Shown: positions 22,126 through 34,312 of the stretch, piece by piece
Position numbering within the stretch: position 1 is the stretch's first letter
Layout of the letters: every line of letters begins with the position of its first letter
DNA from: Heterobilharzia americana
Taxonomy: Eukaryota > Platyhelminthes > Trematoda > Strigeidida > Schistosomatidae
NCBI GenBank assembly: GCA_944470555.2
Contig: OX104130.1
Span: forward strand, 72,483,160 to 72,547,159
Reading direction: 5' to 3'
DNA: 64,000 bases
Position numbers and translations under genes: made by a program
The notes under the pieces: generated by a model
Told to the model about the DNA's origin: nothing
What the model saw: only the letters and a program-made list of their open reading frames with translations
The model's database searches: none

Positions 22126-25100
22126 ACCTCGCCTGGTTAACTGGTTCACTAGTTACCAGCCGGTCCGAAGCCCGGGTAAAGAGGAAAGGTTGGGCATAGT
22201 GCTAGCAACCCTAACCCGGAAAACAAATCTAACCGCTAAGGAAACTTCAAAGCACAGACAAAATATAAAAAATAATAACAAAATTATTCCTCGCTGGAAT
22301 CGGAGAGGCGAAATGACACCAGTTGGTGAAAGTCTTCGGGAAGCCAATTGACCTATGTGTCTTCTCTCTCTCGATGAAAGCGAAAGTAAACGTGGGGACA
22401 TGGAATGTCCGTACGATGTTTGAACCCGGCAAGGCAGCCCAGATTGCAAACGAGATAAGAAGGTATCACATTGAAGTGCTTGGAATTTGCGAAAGCAGAT
22501 GGAATGGGAGTGGACTCTTTAAACTGTCAACTGGAGAATCAATAATCCACTCCGGTCACCTAGACGACAACCACGAGCACACTGAGTTATGGAGTCGCTA
22601 TCATGATGTCCGCCTTCCAAGAGCATCGAAGGCCTTCATGGAGTGGGAACCAATCTCCCCCTGCAGGTGATGAACGAGAATGGAGAATTGTTTGCAGAAT
22701 TCTGTGCAGTCAACGATTTGGTGACTGGAGCCAGGCAGTGTGTTCAGGCACAAGGATATCAACAAAGCAGGCAACATGGATTTCACCATTCACCAGATAG
22801 ACACACTAAAATTCAAATCGACTGTATCTCAATCTCGAGAAAATGAAGACGCAGTCTACTTGACACAAGGTCAAGAAGAGGAGCAGATGTAGGTTCAGAC
22901 TACGCACTATCCAGTGCAAGGAACCCACCCTCAAAATCAAGTTAAAAGCCTTCAAGGAAGCTGGTGATAGACCTCAATTCAAGTACAACACTCGGAAACT
23001 GAAGGATGAAACTACAAAGGAAATCTTCACATCAGTCAGCCATCAAGACAAAATGGGAGATATCGAGGAACATCCCTGAAGAAACCTGTGTGGAAGAACA
23101 CTGGAAGTCTTTGAAAGAGGTGTGGAGAGAAACCTGCACAGCCGTATTAGGAAGGAAGAAGAAAGAAGATAAGGACTGGATCTCAATGGATACATGGAAG
23201 CTGATCGAGTAGGGAGAGGAGGATGGTGAAGCAGAAGATAAACCAGTGCAAGGATGCTCAACGTCAAGAGGAACTGAGTACAATGTATAAAACACTACAC
23301 TGGACAGAGAAGTGAAGAAGAGTGCATGCAAAGACAAAAGACATTTCCACGACACACTGGCAAGCGAAGCAGAACAGGCTGTAGGTAGGGGAGATAGAGA
23401 TCTGACAACATTGCATCGAATAACCAGGTTAATATCTGGGAGGGAAGAGATCAATGCAGATGGAACCAATAAAAGATGATGACGAAAATTTAACTACGTA
23501 AGAAGAGAAACAAAGGAAACGATGGGCCAACCATTTCAAGAACCTCATGAATCGACCACCACCATCACCTGAACTTCGTCCAGAAATACCACCTGCAGCC
23601 CAGCCACAGAACTACAAGTGAAAATAAATCCTCCAACGAAAATGGAAGTCCTGAACGCCATAAAGCTATTGAAATGCGGCAAAGCAGTAGGACCAGACGG
23701 GATACCTCCAGAAGCACTGAGAACAGACGCAGAGAAAACAGCAGACATGCTCACACCACACCACTATTGCAGAAGGTGTGGAAGGAAGAGAAGTTACCTG
23801 CCCACTGATTGGAAGAAGGTTTACCTTGTGAAACTCCCGAATAAGGGAGACCTCAGTGTTTGCAAGAACTGGTGTGGAATCACTCTCCTGTCCACCCAGA
23901 GCAAGCAAAATATTAAGCCGCATCATCCTGGAGAGACTATAGGATACATTGGATTCAAAACTACGACCTGAACAGGCTGGCTGGCTGGATTCAGGAAGTA
24001 CAAACCATGTGTGGACCAAATTCCAACGCTACACTAAGCATCATCATAGAACAGAACATAGAATGGCAGTCAACTGGATCTCCACCTCAACTTCATCGAC
24101 TTTGAGAAGGCCTTTGACAGCGTCAACCAACAAGTAATTTGGCAGTTGCTTCAACACTACACTTTTACTGACACAAACCTTTATCAATCTCATTCAAGAA
24201 CTATATGAAGACACCACATGTCAGCCAAGTAATTCACAATGGACAACTCACCTCAGTGTTGCTTTTGAAGTGAAGACAGGAGTGAAACAAGGTTGCCTAC
24301 TATCCCCCATGATATTCCTGATTGTGTTCAACTGACTGGATCATGCAGCAAACAGTGGGGAGCTGTGAGAAGAGGGGATACGCTGGCTGGACTGTGGAAA
24401 AGAACCTAGAAGACTTGGATTTCGCCAACGATGATTTGTGTCTGATGTCACACAAACTCGAAAATGTACAGGTGAAAACTAACAAGTTGACAGAATAGGC
24501 AGAGCAGGGCAGCGAAGACGGGACACCATTCAAGTGAATATAGAGAAGACAGAGGTGATGAAGATACCACACCAACAACTCCAACAACAACAACAAACTC
24601 CAATCACCATCAACGGGAGACACTTAAAGGAAGTAACCTCCTTCATCTATCTAGGCAATGCAGCACTGTTTCAACTACAGGAGGCACACCCACAGACGAG
24701 TATGTCGAAGTCAGCCAGGATCGGAAAAGCAAGACAGGCGTTCATTAGCCTGAAACCAGTGTGGAGATCTTCTGCACTCAGCATGAAGCGTGAGCAATAT
24801 CCGGATTTTCAACACCAACGTTAAGTGAGTGTTTCTGTATGGTTGAGAGACTTGGCGCGTCACGAAATGGATTTCCAATAAACTACAGACATTCATCAAC
24901 AACTGCCTACGCTGGCTCGCTACTGAAGATCAGATGGACAGAATAATGAGAATAAGCAACAAGGAACTCTGGCCTTGGAACGAACCAACCAAGAACCCAT
25001 CGCTCAACAAATATGCACTGAAGGAAGTGGAGATGGATTGGGCATACACTGAGAAGTCCGACTGGGGACATCACGCGTCAGGTAAGGCCTTCAAGTGGAA

Positions 25101-25285
25101 CCCATGTAGGAAGCGACGAGTTGGGCGTCCATGACGAAGGTGACATGGAGGAGGTGGTGTGTGAGGAGGAAATGAGAGGTTGTGGGTTGTTGTGGAGCCA
25201 GGTTGAAAAGATTTCAGAGAACAGAGTGCATTGTAGACGTGCTAGTGAAGCCCTATGTTGCATTAGGAACCCAAGGGACTAATGA
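22126..25285 (+). mobile_element. RTE (SR2-like) element of the left arm, internally deleted
   Basis: It starts at ACCTCGCCTGG, the same first bases as the full-length copy at 37424, and ends in an imperfect TAA/AAT tail after 25275. The endonuclease starts at 22376 (MKAKVNVGTWNVRT). A small deletion joins the sequence after WEPISPCR to NENGELFAEF, removing roughly 60 codons. RT pieces follow: PDGIPPEALR, a frame-shifted motif A at about 24095-24125, motif B near 24270-24300, and LDFANDDLCLM, where an added codon splits the catalytic box. It is inactive. Confidence 0.88.
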
Positions 25286-25329
25286 TAATAATAATAATAT
25301 TATTAATAATAATAATGATAATAATGAAA

Positions 25330-27165
25330 TAAGAAATTCATACAAATGATCGTCTGTAGCTCTGTACGTCACAGCACACAACCAGACAATAAGGTGGGAC
25401 ACAGTGACAGTATTGAAAACCAACTTAGTTGAGTGGATGGAGAGATTGATAGCTGAATCTACATTATCGGATTAGCACCAAATACATGCAGTAACGGAAA
25501 TGATTCTGCACTTGTCCCACGTATATGGAAAATTCTACTACCGTTGTTATCATAGAGAAAGAGAGGAGATTTCAACTATATAAAATTTGTCTCAAAGTTG
25601 TGGATTTACCTGACTTGATTATGTACAATAAATTGTCTGAAATGTTGTTTAGTAAGGGATACTATTTCACTGTGTGATATTTCTAATACACACTCAATTC
25701 AATAACCTAAATATGGTTTATGTTACGAAATACTCATCGCCAGGTATCCTTAGTAGGAATTCATCTACTCTTAAGGTATTCTGGTATTTACTAGTTATGA
25801 TTCTTTGCAGAAAAGCCTCTAAATCATGTCTTCATAGAGTGGTTTGTTAACCGTACAATAAAGTTTTGTTTTATTCCGTTCTTATCAGTTTATTGTTTTG
25901 CTGCGATAACATATGCATTTAAACCATGAAGGACTACTTATCTGTAATATAAAAAGTTAATTAGCTTGCATTTTTCATTGATTAATATTTATCACAGAAC
26001 TGGCCTGATTTAAGCGGAACCAGTAATTAACTTTGCAATATCTTCAAAGAAGTGAAATACAAGACATTTAAATGATGTATGAAAGTTATTTTCAAAAGAT
26101 GTACAGAACAGTCAATAAAAGTGTGAATGTGAAAACATTTCCTTTTATTTGACTCGTATTTCATGATTAAATTGATGCTTTCTTGTAAAACTCAGTATCA
26201 AGCCTCTTACTAGTCAAAACAGTGTACTTATCACCTAATATCCAGGTGTTCGAGACTAAAGAAGAATATCAGATTGAAAAACGTCTGACCAGAATAGTTT
26301 ACTTGGATGATTTACAAGTCAATGCTGTTCTGTTGTATAGTACAGTGTCTACTAGCAACTCAATATTGCTTAAAATAGCTTCGAACAGCGTAGCTGCATG
26401 ACTACTCACACGACATTATATCACTTCAGTAAATCTTAGAAAGTCAGTATCTAGTGTTGAATATTTCCTGAACCAAAGTCTACTGGTTGCACAGAGTTAT
26501 TTACAGATATTTTCCTATAGATATTCACTAGGCTAACTTTTTGAGCATCACATGTAGCTTCGACGAAAATCATCAATCAAAGATTATTATAAGAAATTTT
26601 GCTAAGTGTTTGGGTGCAAGATAATCTGAGTTGCTTTAGTTAGAAAATTTCTTCAGAATAGTAGAATTACTGGAAGTATTTCAAAATTATCATGGATGTC
26701 CATGTTTCTAATGCAATTAGCAATTTCAATTTGCCTAGAAACATACAAGATGTGTTTGAAATACTCTATGATGTTTTCTTATAATTTCCAGTTGATTTCA
26801 AAGAAAAAATGAAATTCTTTTATAAATTTTATGATTATTCAACCAATATCAATCTTGAAAAAAAAGGTTTTCGAATCTTGCAGATACTACTATCATATGC
26901 TTCTTCAGTATTCAGAATTCGATCAAATTTTACTCTGTACTTCTTTCCACAGACTTATTTAGTTTGTATTCTTTTGCAAATGCATAGATCATTTCCCTCT
27001 CAAAGAAGGATGATCATTTTGATGCTCAGGCCATTGCGAAAATATATTCTTCCTCCTTCATAATCCTTTCATTACCTTGATTTTATCTGTTTGACCTCCT
27101 TTCACTTACATTCTTCATCTAACATGTTTAGATGGTGTTGTGTTCTCTGAGCTAGATGTGAAGGA
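25330..27165. other. spacer of the large inverted repeat, first part
   Basis: About 1.8 kb of AT-rich single-copy-looking DNA. The plus strand is open at 26809-27063 but the composition is low-complexity (F, L, I, K). I see no gene, RNA or repeat. Confidence 0.4.
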
Positions 27166-27169
27166 ATAA

Positions 27170-28345
27170 AATAACAAAGAGTTCCTAAGAAACTGAAGAA
27201 TAAAAAGAATATCATGATAATTCCAGCTGGCAAGTGGAGCACTACAGTAGTCACGGATAACGACGATTACTTAAAAAAGGAGGAAAACTTACTCATCAAC
27301 TCAACTGAGACATATCCCATGCAAAAGTTTGACTCTCACATCACCAAAACCTTGAACAAAATCGTCAAAGTGTGACAGATTAAAAGACAGGAGCAATGGT
27401 GAATGTAATCTGATAAACCTGTTCTTCCATGTTCTTATGTAAGACAAAAAATACGACTAACTGTTTCACTTACAGGAACCCCAACATGAGATCTTTCAGA
27501 AAACTAAAACATCTGGTAGAATCATGCGACCACTCCATCAACTCTTCGACATAATCTTTGGAAAATATCAAACATATTCATATGGATAACGATGAACTGA
27601 TGGTGCCTTTTGACATCAGAGCTCCACATACCACAAATGAACTGAAACTGGCTAACGATACAATGATTCTTCTCCTTCCCAATGATACACACCTCTCAAA
27701 ACGCACACAACTACAGTATTCAAGTTTGATGGATTAATTAATTTATGACTTACAACATATTTTCGATTCAACGGTAAGCTCCACAAATAGAGAGAAAGAA
27801 CACCAATGGATTAGCTTATATCAGAACCGAAAGCGGCAGCAGTTTTGCAAAGATTGGAAACTGTGATATTGCCGCTGATCAAATCAAAACTTTGGATTCC
27901 ATATGCACATGACTCGTTTTTCATCAATAATTGAAACTAACAGGAAAACGCTGACTATGAAATCGATCAGTTTACAGAACAAAACTCTGTCAGAATTATC
28001 CTTCTGAGTTAGAAATGTTCCCCATCATCTCATAAAAAATGCTTCGACAAGTGAAAATGTGATCAGATTACTCGAAATCTATTGCAAAAATGATGAAATT
28101 CTCCATCTTTTTACATATTCCACATTGTAGGTGACCAACTAAAAGGGAGACTCAGTCGAAACATGCAAAAGACTGACTCGCAGAGGCATCTGACTGATAA
28201 ATTCCAACTCAAAAGAAACGCACGCCATTAATTGTTTCCCCTTCTGTTATCCCAAGAGCAAATCTCATAACAGATATAATCAGATGAAGAATTGACTTTG
28301 ATCACTGGACCCGGCAGAGTTCGCGTGCAAGAACCTAACATACTT
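27170..28345 (+). mobile_element. Penelope-like element relic in the palindrome spacer
   Basis: Pieces in PLE order: IIPAGKWSTTVVTDNDDYL (N-terminal box), a frame break, RKLKHLVESCDHSIN, ENIKHIHMDNDELMVPFDI, then TTYFRFNG-like sequence, and LIKSKLWIPYAHDSF, where the catalytic YVDD has become YAHD. A later region near 28120-28210 is too decayed to place. Multiple frameshifts and stops show it is dead. It lies immediately before the (AAT)n tail of the right-arm RTE. Confidence 0.78.
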
Positions 28346-28489
28346 AGGCGTTTCAAAGTTTGACTATCTGAAATACTCACGGTTTCGGAGAACTGCATTG
28401 AAACTGGATGATCCCTGTATAAAATTTTAACTATAGACAAAAGAGTTACCGCCCCAGCGCTCTACCAACCCTGCTAAGATACCTAAATG

Positions 28490-28511
28490 CATTATTATAA
28501 TAATAATAATA

Positions 28512-28551
<40 letters not shown>

Positions 28552-30824
28552 GTCCCTTGGGTTCCTAATGCAACATAGGGCTTCACTAGCACGTCTACAA
28601 TGCACTCTGTTCTCTGAAATCTTTTCAACCTGGCTCCACAACAACCCACAACCTCTCATTTCCTCCTCACACACCACCTCCTCCATGTCACCCTCGTCAT
28701 GGACGCCCAACTCGTCGCTTCCTACATGGGTTCCACTTGAAGGCCTTACCTGACGCGTGATGTCCCCAGTCGGACTTCTCAGTGTATGCCCAATCCATCT
28801 CCACTTCCTTCCAGTGCATATTTGTTGAGCGATGGGTTCTTGGTTGGTTCGTTCCAAGGCCAGAGTTCCTTGTTGCTTATTCTCATTATTCTGTCCATCT
28901 GATCTTCAGTAGCGAGCCAGCGTAGGCAGTTGTTGATGAATGTCTGTAGTTTATTGGAAATCCATTTCGTGACGCGCCAAGTCTCTCAACCATACAGAAA
29001 CACTCACTTAACGTTGGTGTTGAAAATCCGGATATTGCTCACGCTTCATGCTGAGTGCAGAAGATCTCCACACTGGTTTCAGGCTAATGAACGCCTGTCT
29101 TGCTTTTCCGATCCTGGCTGACTTCGACATACTCGTCTGTGGGTGTGCCTCCTGTAGTTGAAACAGTGCTGCATTGCCTAGATAGGTGAAGGAGGTTACT
29201 TCCTTTAAGTGTCTCCCGTTGATGGTGATTGGAGTTTGTTGTTGTTGTTGGAGTTGTTGGTGTGGTATCTTCATCACCTCTGTCTTCTCTATATTCACTT
29301 GAATGGTGTCCCGTCTTCGCTGCCCTGCTCTGCCTATTCTGTCAACTTGTTAGTTTTCACCTGTACATTTTCGAGTTTGTGTGACATCAGACACAAATCA
29401 TCGTTGGCGAAATCCAAGTCTTCTAGGTTCTTTTCCACAGTCCAGCCAGCGTATCCCCCTCTTCTCACAGCTCCCCACTGTTTGCTGCATGATCCAGTCA
29501 GTTGAACACAATCAGGAATATCATGGGGGATAGTAGGCAACCTTGTTTCACTCCTGTCTTCACTTCAAAAGCAACACTGAGGTGAGTTGTCCATTGTGAA
29601 TTACTTGGCTGACATGTGGTGTCTTCATATAGTTCTTGAATGAGATTGATAAAGGTTTGTGTCAGTAAAAGTGTAGTGTTGAAGCAACTGCCAAATTACT
29701 TGTTGGTTGACGCTGTCAAAGGCCTTCTCAAAGTCGATGAAGTTGAGGTGGAGATCCAGTTGACTGCCATTCTATGTTCTGTTCTATGATGATGCTTAGT
29801 GTAGCGTTGGAATTTGGTCCACACATGGTTTGTACTTCCTGAATCCAGCCAGCCAGCCTGTTCAGGTCGTAGTTTTGAATCCAATGTATCCTATAGTCTC
29901 TCCAGGATGATGCGGCTTAATATTTTGCTTGCTCTGGGTGGACAGGAGAGTGATTCCACACCAGTTCTTGCAAACACTGAGGTCTCCCTTATTCGGGAGT
30001 TTCACAAGGTAAACCTTCTTCCAATCAGTGGGCAGGTAACTTCTCTTCCTTCCACACCTTCTGCAATAGTGGTGTGGTGTGAGCATGTCTGCTGTTTTCT
30101 CTGCGTCTGTTCTCAGTGCTTCTGGAGGTATCCCGTCTGGTCCTACTGCTTTGCCGCATTTCAATAGCTTTATGGCGTTCAGGACTTCCATTTTCGTTGG
30201 AGGATTTATGTTCACTTGCATAGCATTGTATGATTGTGACCTTCCTTCCTTTTGAGTTGAACCTTGCTGTCATGATCGTGATCCTGCAGGAGGAGACTGG
30301 TTCCCACTCCATGAAGGCCTTCGATGCTCTTGGAAGGCGGACATCATGATAGCGACTCCATAACTCAGTGTGCTCGTGGTTGTCGTCTAGGTGACCGGAG
30401 TGGATTATTGATTCTCCAGTTGACAGTTTAAAGAGTCCACTCCCATTCCATCTGCTTTCGCAAATTCCAAGCACTTCAATGTGATACCTTCTTATCTCGT
30501 TTGCAATCTGGGCTGCCTTGCCGGGTTCAAACATCGTACGGACATTCCATGTCCCCACGTTTACTTTCGCTTTCATCGAGAGAGAGAAGACACATAGGTC
30601 AATTGGCTTCCCGAAGACTTTCACCAACTGGTGTCATTTCGCCTCTCCGATTCCAGCGAGGAATAATTTTGTTATTATTTTTTATATTTTGTCTGTGCTT
30701 TGAAGTTTCCTTAGCGGTTAGATTTGTTTTCCGGGTTAGGGTTGCTAGCACTATGCCCAACCTTTCCTCTTTACCCGGGCTTCGGACCGGCTGGTAACTA
30801 GTGAACCAGTTAACCAGGCGAGGT
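28490..30824 (-). mobile_element. RTE (SR2-like) element of the right arm, internally deleted
   Basis: On the minus strand it starts at 30824 with ACCTCGCC and ends in an (AAT)n tail at 28490-28551. The endonuclease (start 30574) runs to KVTIIQCYA and then jumps to the RT N-terminal region (VNINPPTKMEVLN) through a junction at about 30221-30235, losing about 1 kb. RT sequence is otherwise the same as in the left arm, including its frameshifts and the split catalytic box. Confidence 0.88.
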
Positions 30825-30859
30825 TAACTCTTATTTTATTAGGATCTACTAATCATTAT

Positions 30860-31970
30860 TTAGCTGAGTTTTGTGCTATGTCATTATAATTGACTCCGGT
30901 CGACTACTTTACCTGTGCACTTGACCTCACAATCATTGCATGGGATTTGGTATACCAAGTTATTTCACCTAATTGGATCAGTAGGACGTTCAACATCACA
31001 AAGCTCGTTTGTAAGCGAGTTTGTTCATTTAATGTGAGTGTAGTCCCCAACGGTTCTAGTGAAAATTCGTCATAACGCTTTCAAGGTGTCTTCTTTCTAT
31101 GGTAACACAATTGAGACTTTGAATTCTCTCTCAACACTGTTACAATTTTCACTACTATTATTACCACTCACTCTTAGTAGAATTATTATTAATAACATGT
31201 GTGTTACGACTACCACTGCTAATATTTTTCTTGAATATTTCTCCACATGAATTCATTTATAAGTTGAGATGGGTAATTATTGAGATATGAGGTATTCTTG
31301 ATGTGTCTACTCTCTCGTCGTGCATTTTCTGGTCTACTACGAAGCTATTTTGCCATATACTTAGACACTTAACTTCGTATTACCTACACTAACTGAGAGA
31401 GATGGGGTGAGATGATTTGAAGTCTAATTAACGATTCGAATGTGAAGGTGTCTGATAGACACTAGTCTCTAAACTTGCATCCTGCTCTCGTTGAATCTTC
31501 CAGTTCAACATTGCTAGCTCACCTTCATCGCCTGTTGTGTCACAGGTGAATTTGATTGCGTCCACTTCTAAAATGTATGCACGTGTTGAGAACCTATTGA
31601 TGTGTTCCGATTTGAAAAGTGTGAATTTGTCATGTGTGTGTGTGTCGGAACCATGGATATTCATGGAGTGGGACTGAATGTTTGAGGATGCATGCATTAT
31701 CAAGTATGCATGAATGCTGAAGTTCCGATGGATGATATTGTTGATGCCACGGGAAGCAGTTGAGTTTGTTGATATACTTTGTTTTGAAATTGAAACTGAG
31801 GATGTCATGTGTGATTGTGTTTGCAGTATGATTTCGTTGATGGAGAACTTATTTCGATGTAATAGCTGAGTGATATCACTGAGGCCATTTCTAAGTGTCT
31901 GTGGAGCATGTCGATGGGTATAATAAAAACAATAATAATAGCGATGATGATAATAATGATAATTTATTCG
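30860..31970 (-). mobile_element. Penelope-like element fragment (right arm)
   Basis: This is the mirror copy of 20980-22090, essentially identical, with the same 207-codon open piece (32051-31428 on the minus strand, including RTE sequence at its start) and the same broken linker and GIY-YIG start. Confidence 0.78.
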
Positions 31971-31984
31971 TGAATTTGTAGGCA

Positions 31985-32293
31985 ACGAACCAACCAAGAA
32001 CCCATCGCTCAACAAATATGCACTGGAAGGAAGTGGAGATGGATTGGGCATACACTGAGAAGTCCGACTGGGGACATCACGCGTCAGGTAAGGCCTTCAA
32101 GTGGAACCCATGTAGGAAGCGACGAGTTGGGCGTCCATGACGAGGGTGACATGGAGGAGATGGTGTGTGAGGAGGAAATGAGAGGTTGTGGGCTGTTGTG
32201 GAGTCAGGTTGAAAAGATTTCAGAGAACAGAGTGCATTGTAGACGTGCTAGTGAAGCCCTATGTTGCATTAGGAACCCAAGGGATAAATAATA
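31985..32293 (+). mobile_element. RTE 3'-end fragment (right arm)
   Basis: Mirror copy of 20657-20965. Its tail differs slightly (GGGATAAATAATAATAATA against GGGACAAATGATAATAATG in the left arm), one of the few places where the arms differ. Confidence 0.85.
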
Positions 32294-33572
32294 ATAATAT
32301 ATAACATATCATTTTTTAGATACGCTTATAAATTGAGTGATGTGAAATCTTTTTGTAATATTTCTTACCATCTCTTTTTCATGCCAGGTATTGGAAATCC
32401 CCAGTCTGTATTTAGCAAGATTTTATATTACATGGGAATAGTGCACTTCAAGTTATATCTTGGATTCTTGTTATGCTTTCAGGTTATCTGACCGAAATGA
32501 AGTCATGTTTAATGACTGTGTAACAGCATCATTCAAGAAAGAAGGGGAAGTAAATCAGCGAAACTTCTTTCTCAAACATCAAGCAATGCTGGTCAAATTA
32601 CTCAAGTGTTTTCATTTGAAATATTATGTATTTTGAGGTAAGTATCATGGCAGATTCAATGTTTTCTTCAAAGAACAAGCATCTCCAGGTTCATTGAAAC
32701 GTGAAGATATTCTGTACATACGATGATAAATAATATTGATGACAATATATCACATCCTTGAAGTAGCATTCTATTTCGATTTATTCATATAAAATTGAAC
32801 ACATTTCCACCACAGCCACCATAATGCTTTGCATCGCGTTTGTTATCTCGGTGGTTGGCTGTCAAATTCTGCTGAGTTTCGAAGTCGAGTTGAAGATTCC
32901 GTACATGTAGATGAGCTTGTTTGCCATTCTCTGGATTTTTGTATACTGTTTACAGCTGCAGTGGAGGAAATGGTGCCACTCAACTATTCGAAGTAAAACA
33001 CTGCAGTGAGTGGATGACTCTTTGTAACACTGGATGAATAAGTTTCGAGAGGCTATATGGAGAGATCTTCGTGTGATGCCATCATGACCTTTATTACAGG
33101 TTACGTGATTGTGAAGTAGTTGCTTGAAGACAGATGGAGTGGTATTTGGGAATAGTACTGATGGAATAATGTAATTTCAATGTAGTAATTGCAGGTGTCC
33201 ATGATTCTGTTTACGACGAGAGTAGAGAAATCAGAGAGCGTGAGAAGAAGTTACGAGGAAGTTAATTACATGTATATTTTAACTTGTGTACATGGTGTGT
33301 CATGTCTACTATTATGTGTATTGCCTTGGGTTTCATATATATATGTGTGTAGTTTTCAGTTTCATTGAATTTCATTTCATTTTCATAATGCTTGATTTTG
33401 GGATTTTAGCTGAAGATGTCTGCATTACTGGTTGTAATAAATGTGATGTATATTTGAAATGATCGTCTATCGATGTAGTCGTAATTGGTATTTTGTTTTC
33501 TGTGGGATTTAATGGTTATCGTGTGTTGATTAACTGGTCGGAGTATGAGATCTCATTTATTTAAGGGACCTA

Positions 33573-33869
33573 TTATGCTGAACGTTGTAGGAAATACTTG
33601 TGATTCGGTTGGTATGTTTGGGAGTTCGCAGGGGGATCGGAATCTTTGTAGCATACACTTGAACTCGATACATGAACTGCAAGCTCTGATATCAATAGAA
33701 TGATGGTTCCATATTTTAGAGTATTCAACATAGAAAATGTTTGCTTGAAGGGATATTGTAAAAGCTTTCGTTTCATTACTGTAGGCTTGATTGTATAGAC
33801 GAAGTCATATGAATGGCTGGTAATATCAAAACTAACCACTCTTTCATTGTTTTCCATTTTGTATATCAT
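33573..33869 (-). CDS. candidate small gene or exon, unidentified
   Basis: A 98-codon frame starts MIYKMENNERVVSFD (ATG at 33869) and ends in TAA. Residue use is mixed, with a hydrophobic stretch TIILLISELAVHV in the middle, and no repeat family matches. It lies just outside the right arm of the inverted repeat. No domain is recognised, and a chance frame is possible. Confidence 0.28.
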   Translation of the reverse strand: MIYKMENNERVVSFDITSHSYDFVYTIKPTVMKRKLLQYPFKQTFSMLNTLKYGTIILLISELAVHVSSSSVCYKDSDPPANSQTYQPNHKYFLQRSA

Positions 33870-34021
33870 CTAGTCTATACTTTAAGACATAAGAGTTAGT
33901 GAGTCGAGTTTTGAATATTTCCTGATTTTTCCTAGTACCATCTCTACTTACGTCGACAACTCATTATTTGGAGTGTTTCTAAAATCTCCTATAGGCCTGA
34001 TAGCTTAGTCGCACTTTGTAG

Positions 34022-34312
34022 AATCTTTTGAAGATCTTGTCAACAGGATCCAAATGTTCTGAGTTTAATTGCTCTAGTGGAATCGAGAACATCGGCCATA
34101 GCATGCTGTATCTTATACAACTCACTCGTGAACACTACCGTATCTTTCTGACAGAGGGAGAGTGGAAATACATCTTCAGCTCTGTAACAGAACAGTTAGT
34201 AAACTCAAGACATTTAGCTCCTTTTGATAAGTGCATGAGAATTTTATGCAAGTTGCTACCAAGTAAATGGAAAGGAGTGAAGCTAAGAAATCTAAGTATG
34301 TCTAAAGAATTA
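34022..34312 (+). pseudogene. candidate host exon, part before the RTE insertion
   Basis: After an acceptor-like CACTTTGTAG the frame is open for 97 codons (NLLKILSTGSKCSEF, HSMLYLIQLTREHYR, CMRILCKLLPSKWKG) to the RTE insertion point. When the insertion and one TSD copy are ignored, the frame carries on uninterrupted at 35232. Composition is that of an alpha-helical cytoplasmic protein and not of the repeats nearby. I cannot name the protein. If this is a real exon, the insertion has disrupted it. Confidence 0.4.

Larger units (their letters stand above)
19605..25285 (+). repeat. left arm of a very large inverted repeat
   Basis: The sequence from about 19605 to 25285 recurs in reverse complement at about 28490-33340. 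Matching positions sum to about 52943-52950 for the outer part (19.6-22.66 kb) and to 53832 for the inner part (23.6-25.28 kb), so one block of net 882 bp is present only on the left. Stretches compared by eye, such as 19681-19850, are identical. The arm ends at the microsatellite tail of an RTE element. Confidence 0.93.
28490..33340 (-). repeat. right arm of the very large inverted repeat
   Basis: This arm is the reverse complement of 19605-25285 with the same order of parts. It lacks the left arm's segment of about 22.67-23.61 kb, but keeps about 60 bp of endonuclease sequence that the left arm has lost. The inner end is the long (ATT)n tail of an RTE element at 28490-28551; outside that tail the two arms share nothing. 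Confidence 0.93.

Noticed and set aside
26809..27063. 84-codon plus-strand frame in the palindrome spacer
   Set aside because: Composition is low-complexity and AT-driven, with no splice signals or family match.
28446..28649. Frame with poly-Asn and poly-Tyr runs
   Set aside because: The runs are the translated microsatellite tail of the right-arm RTE copy.
8097..30574. Internal RTE deletions as retrotransposed spliced RNA
   Set aside because: The three deletion junctions do not have GT and AG at the ends of the missing blocks, so ordinary splicing is not supported.
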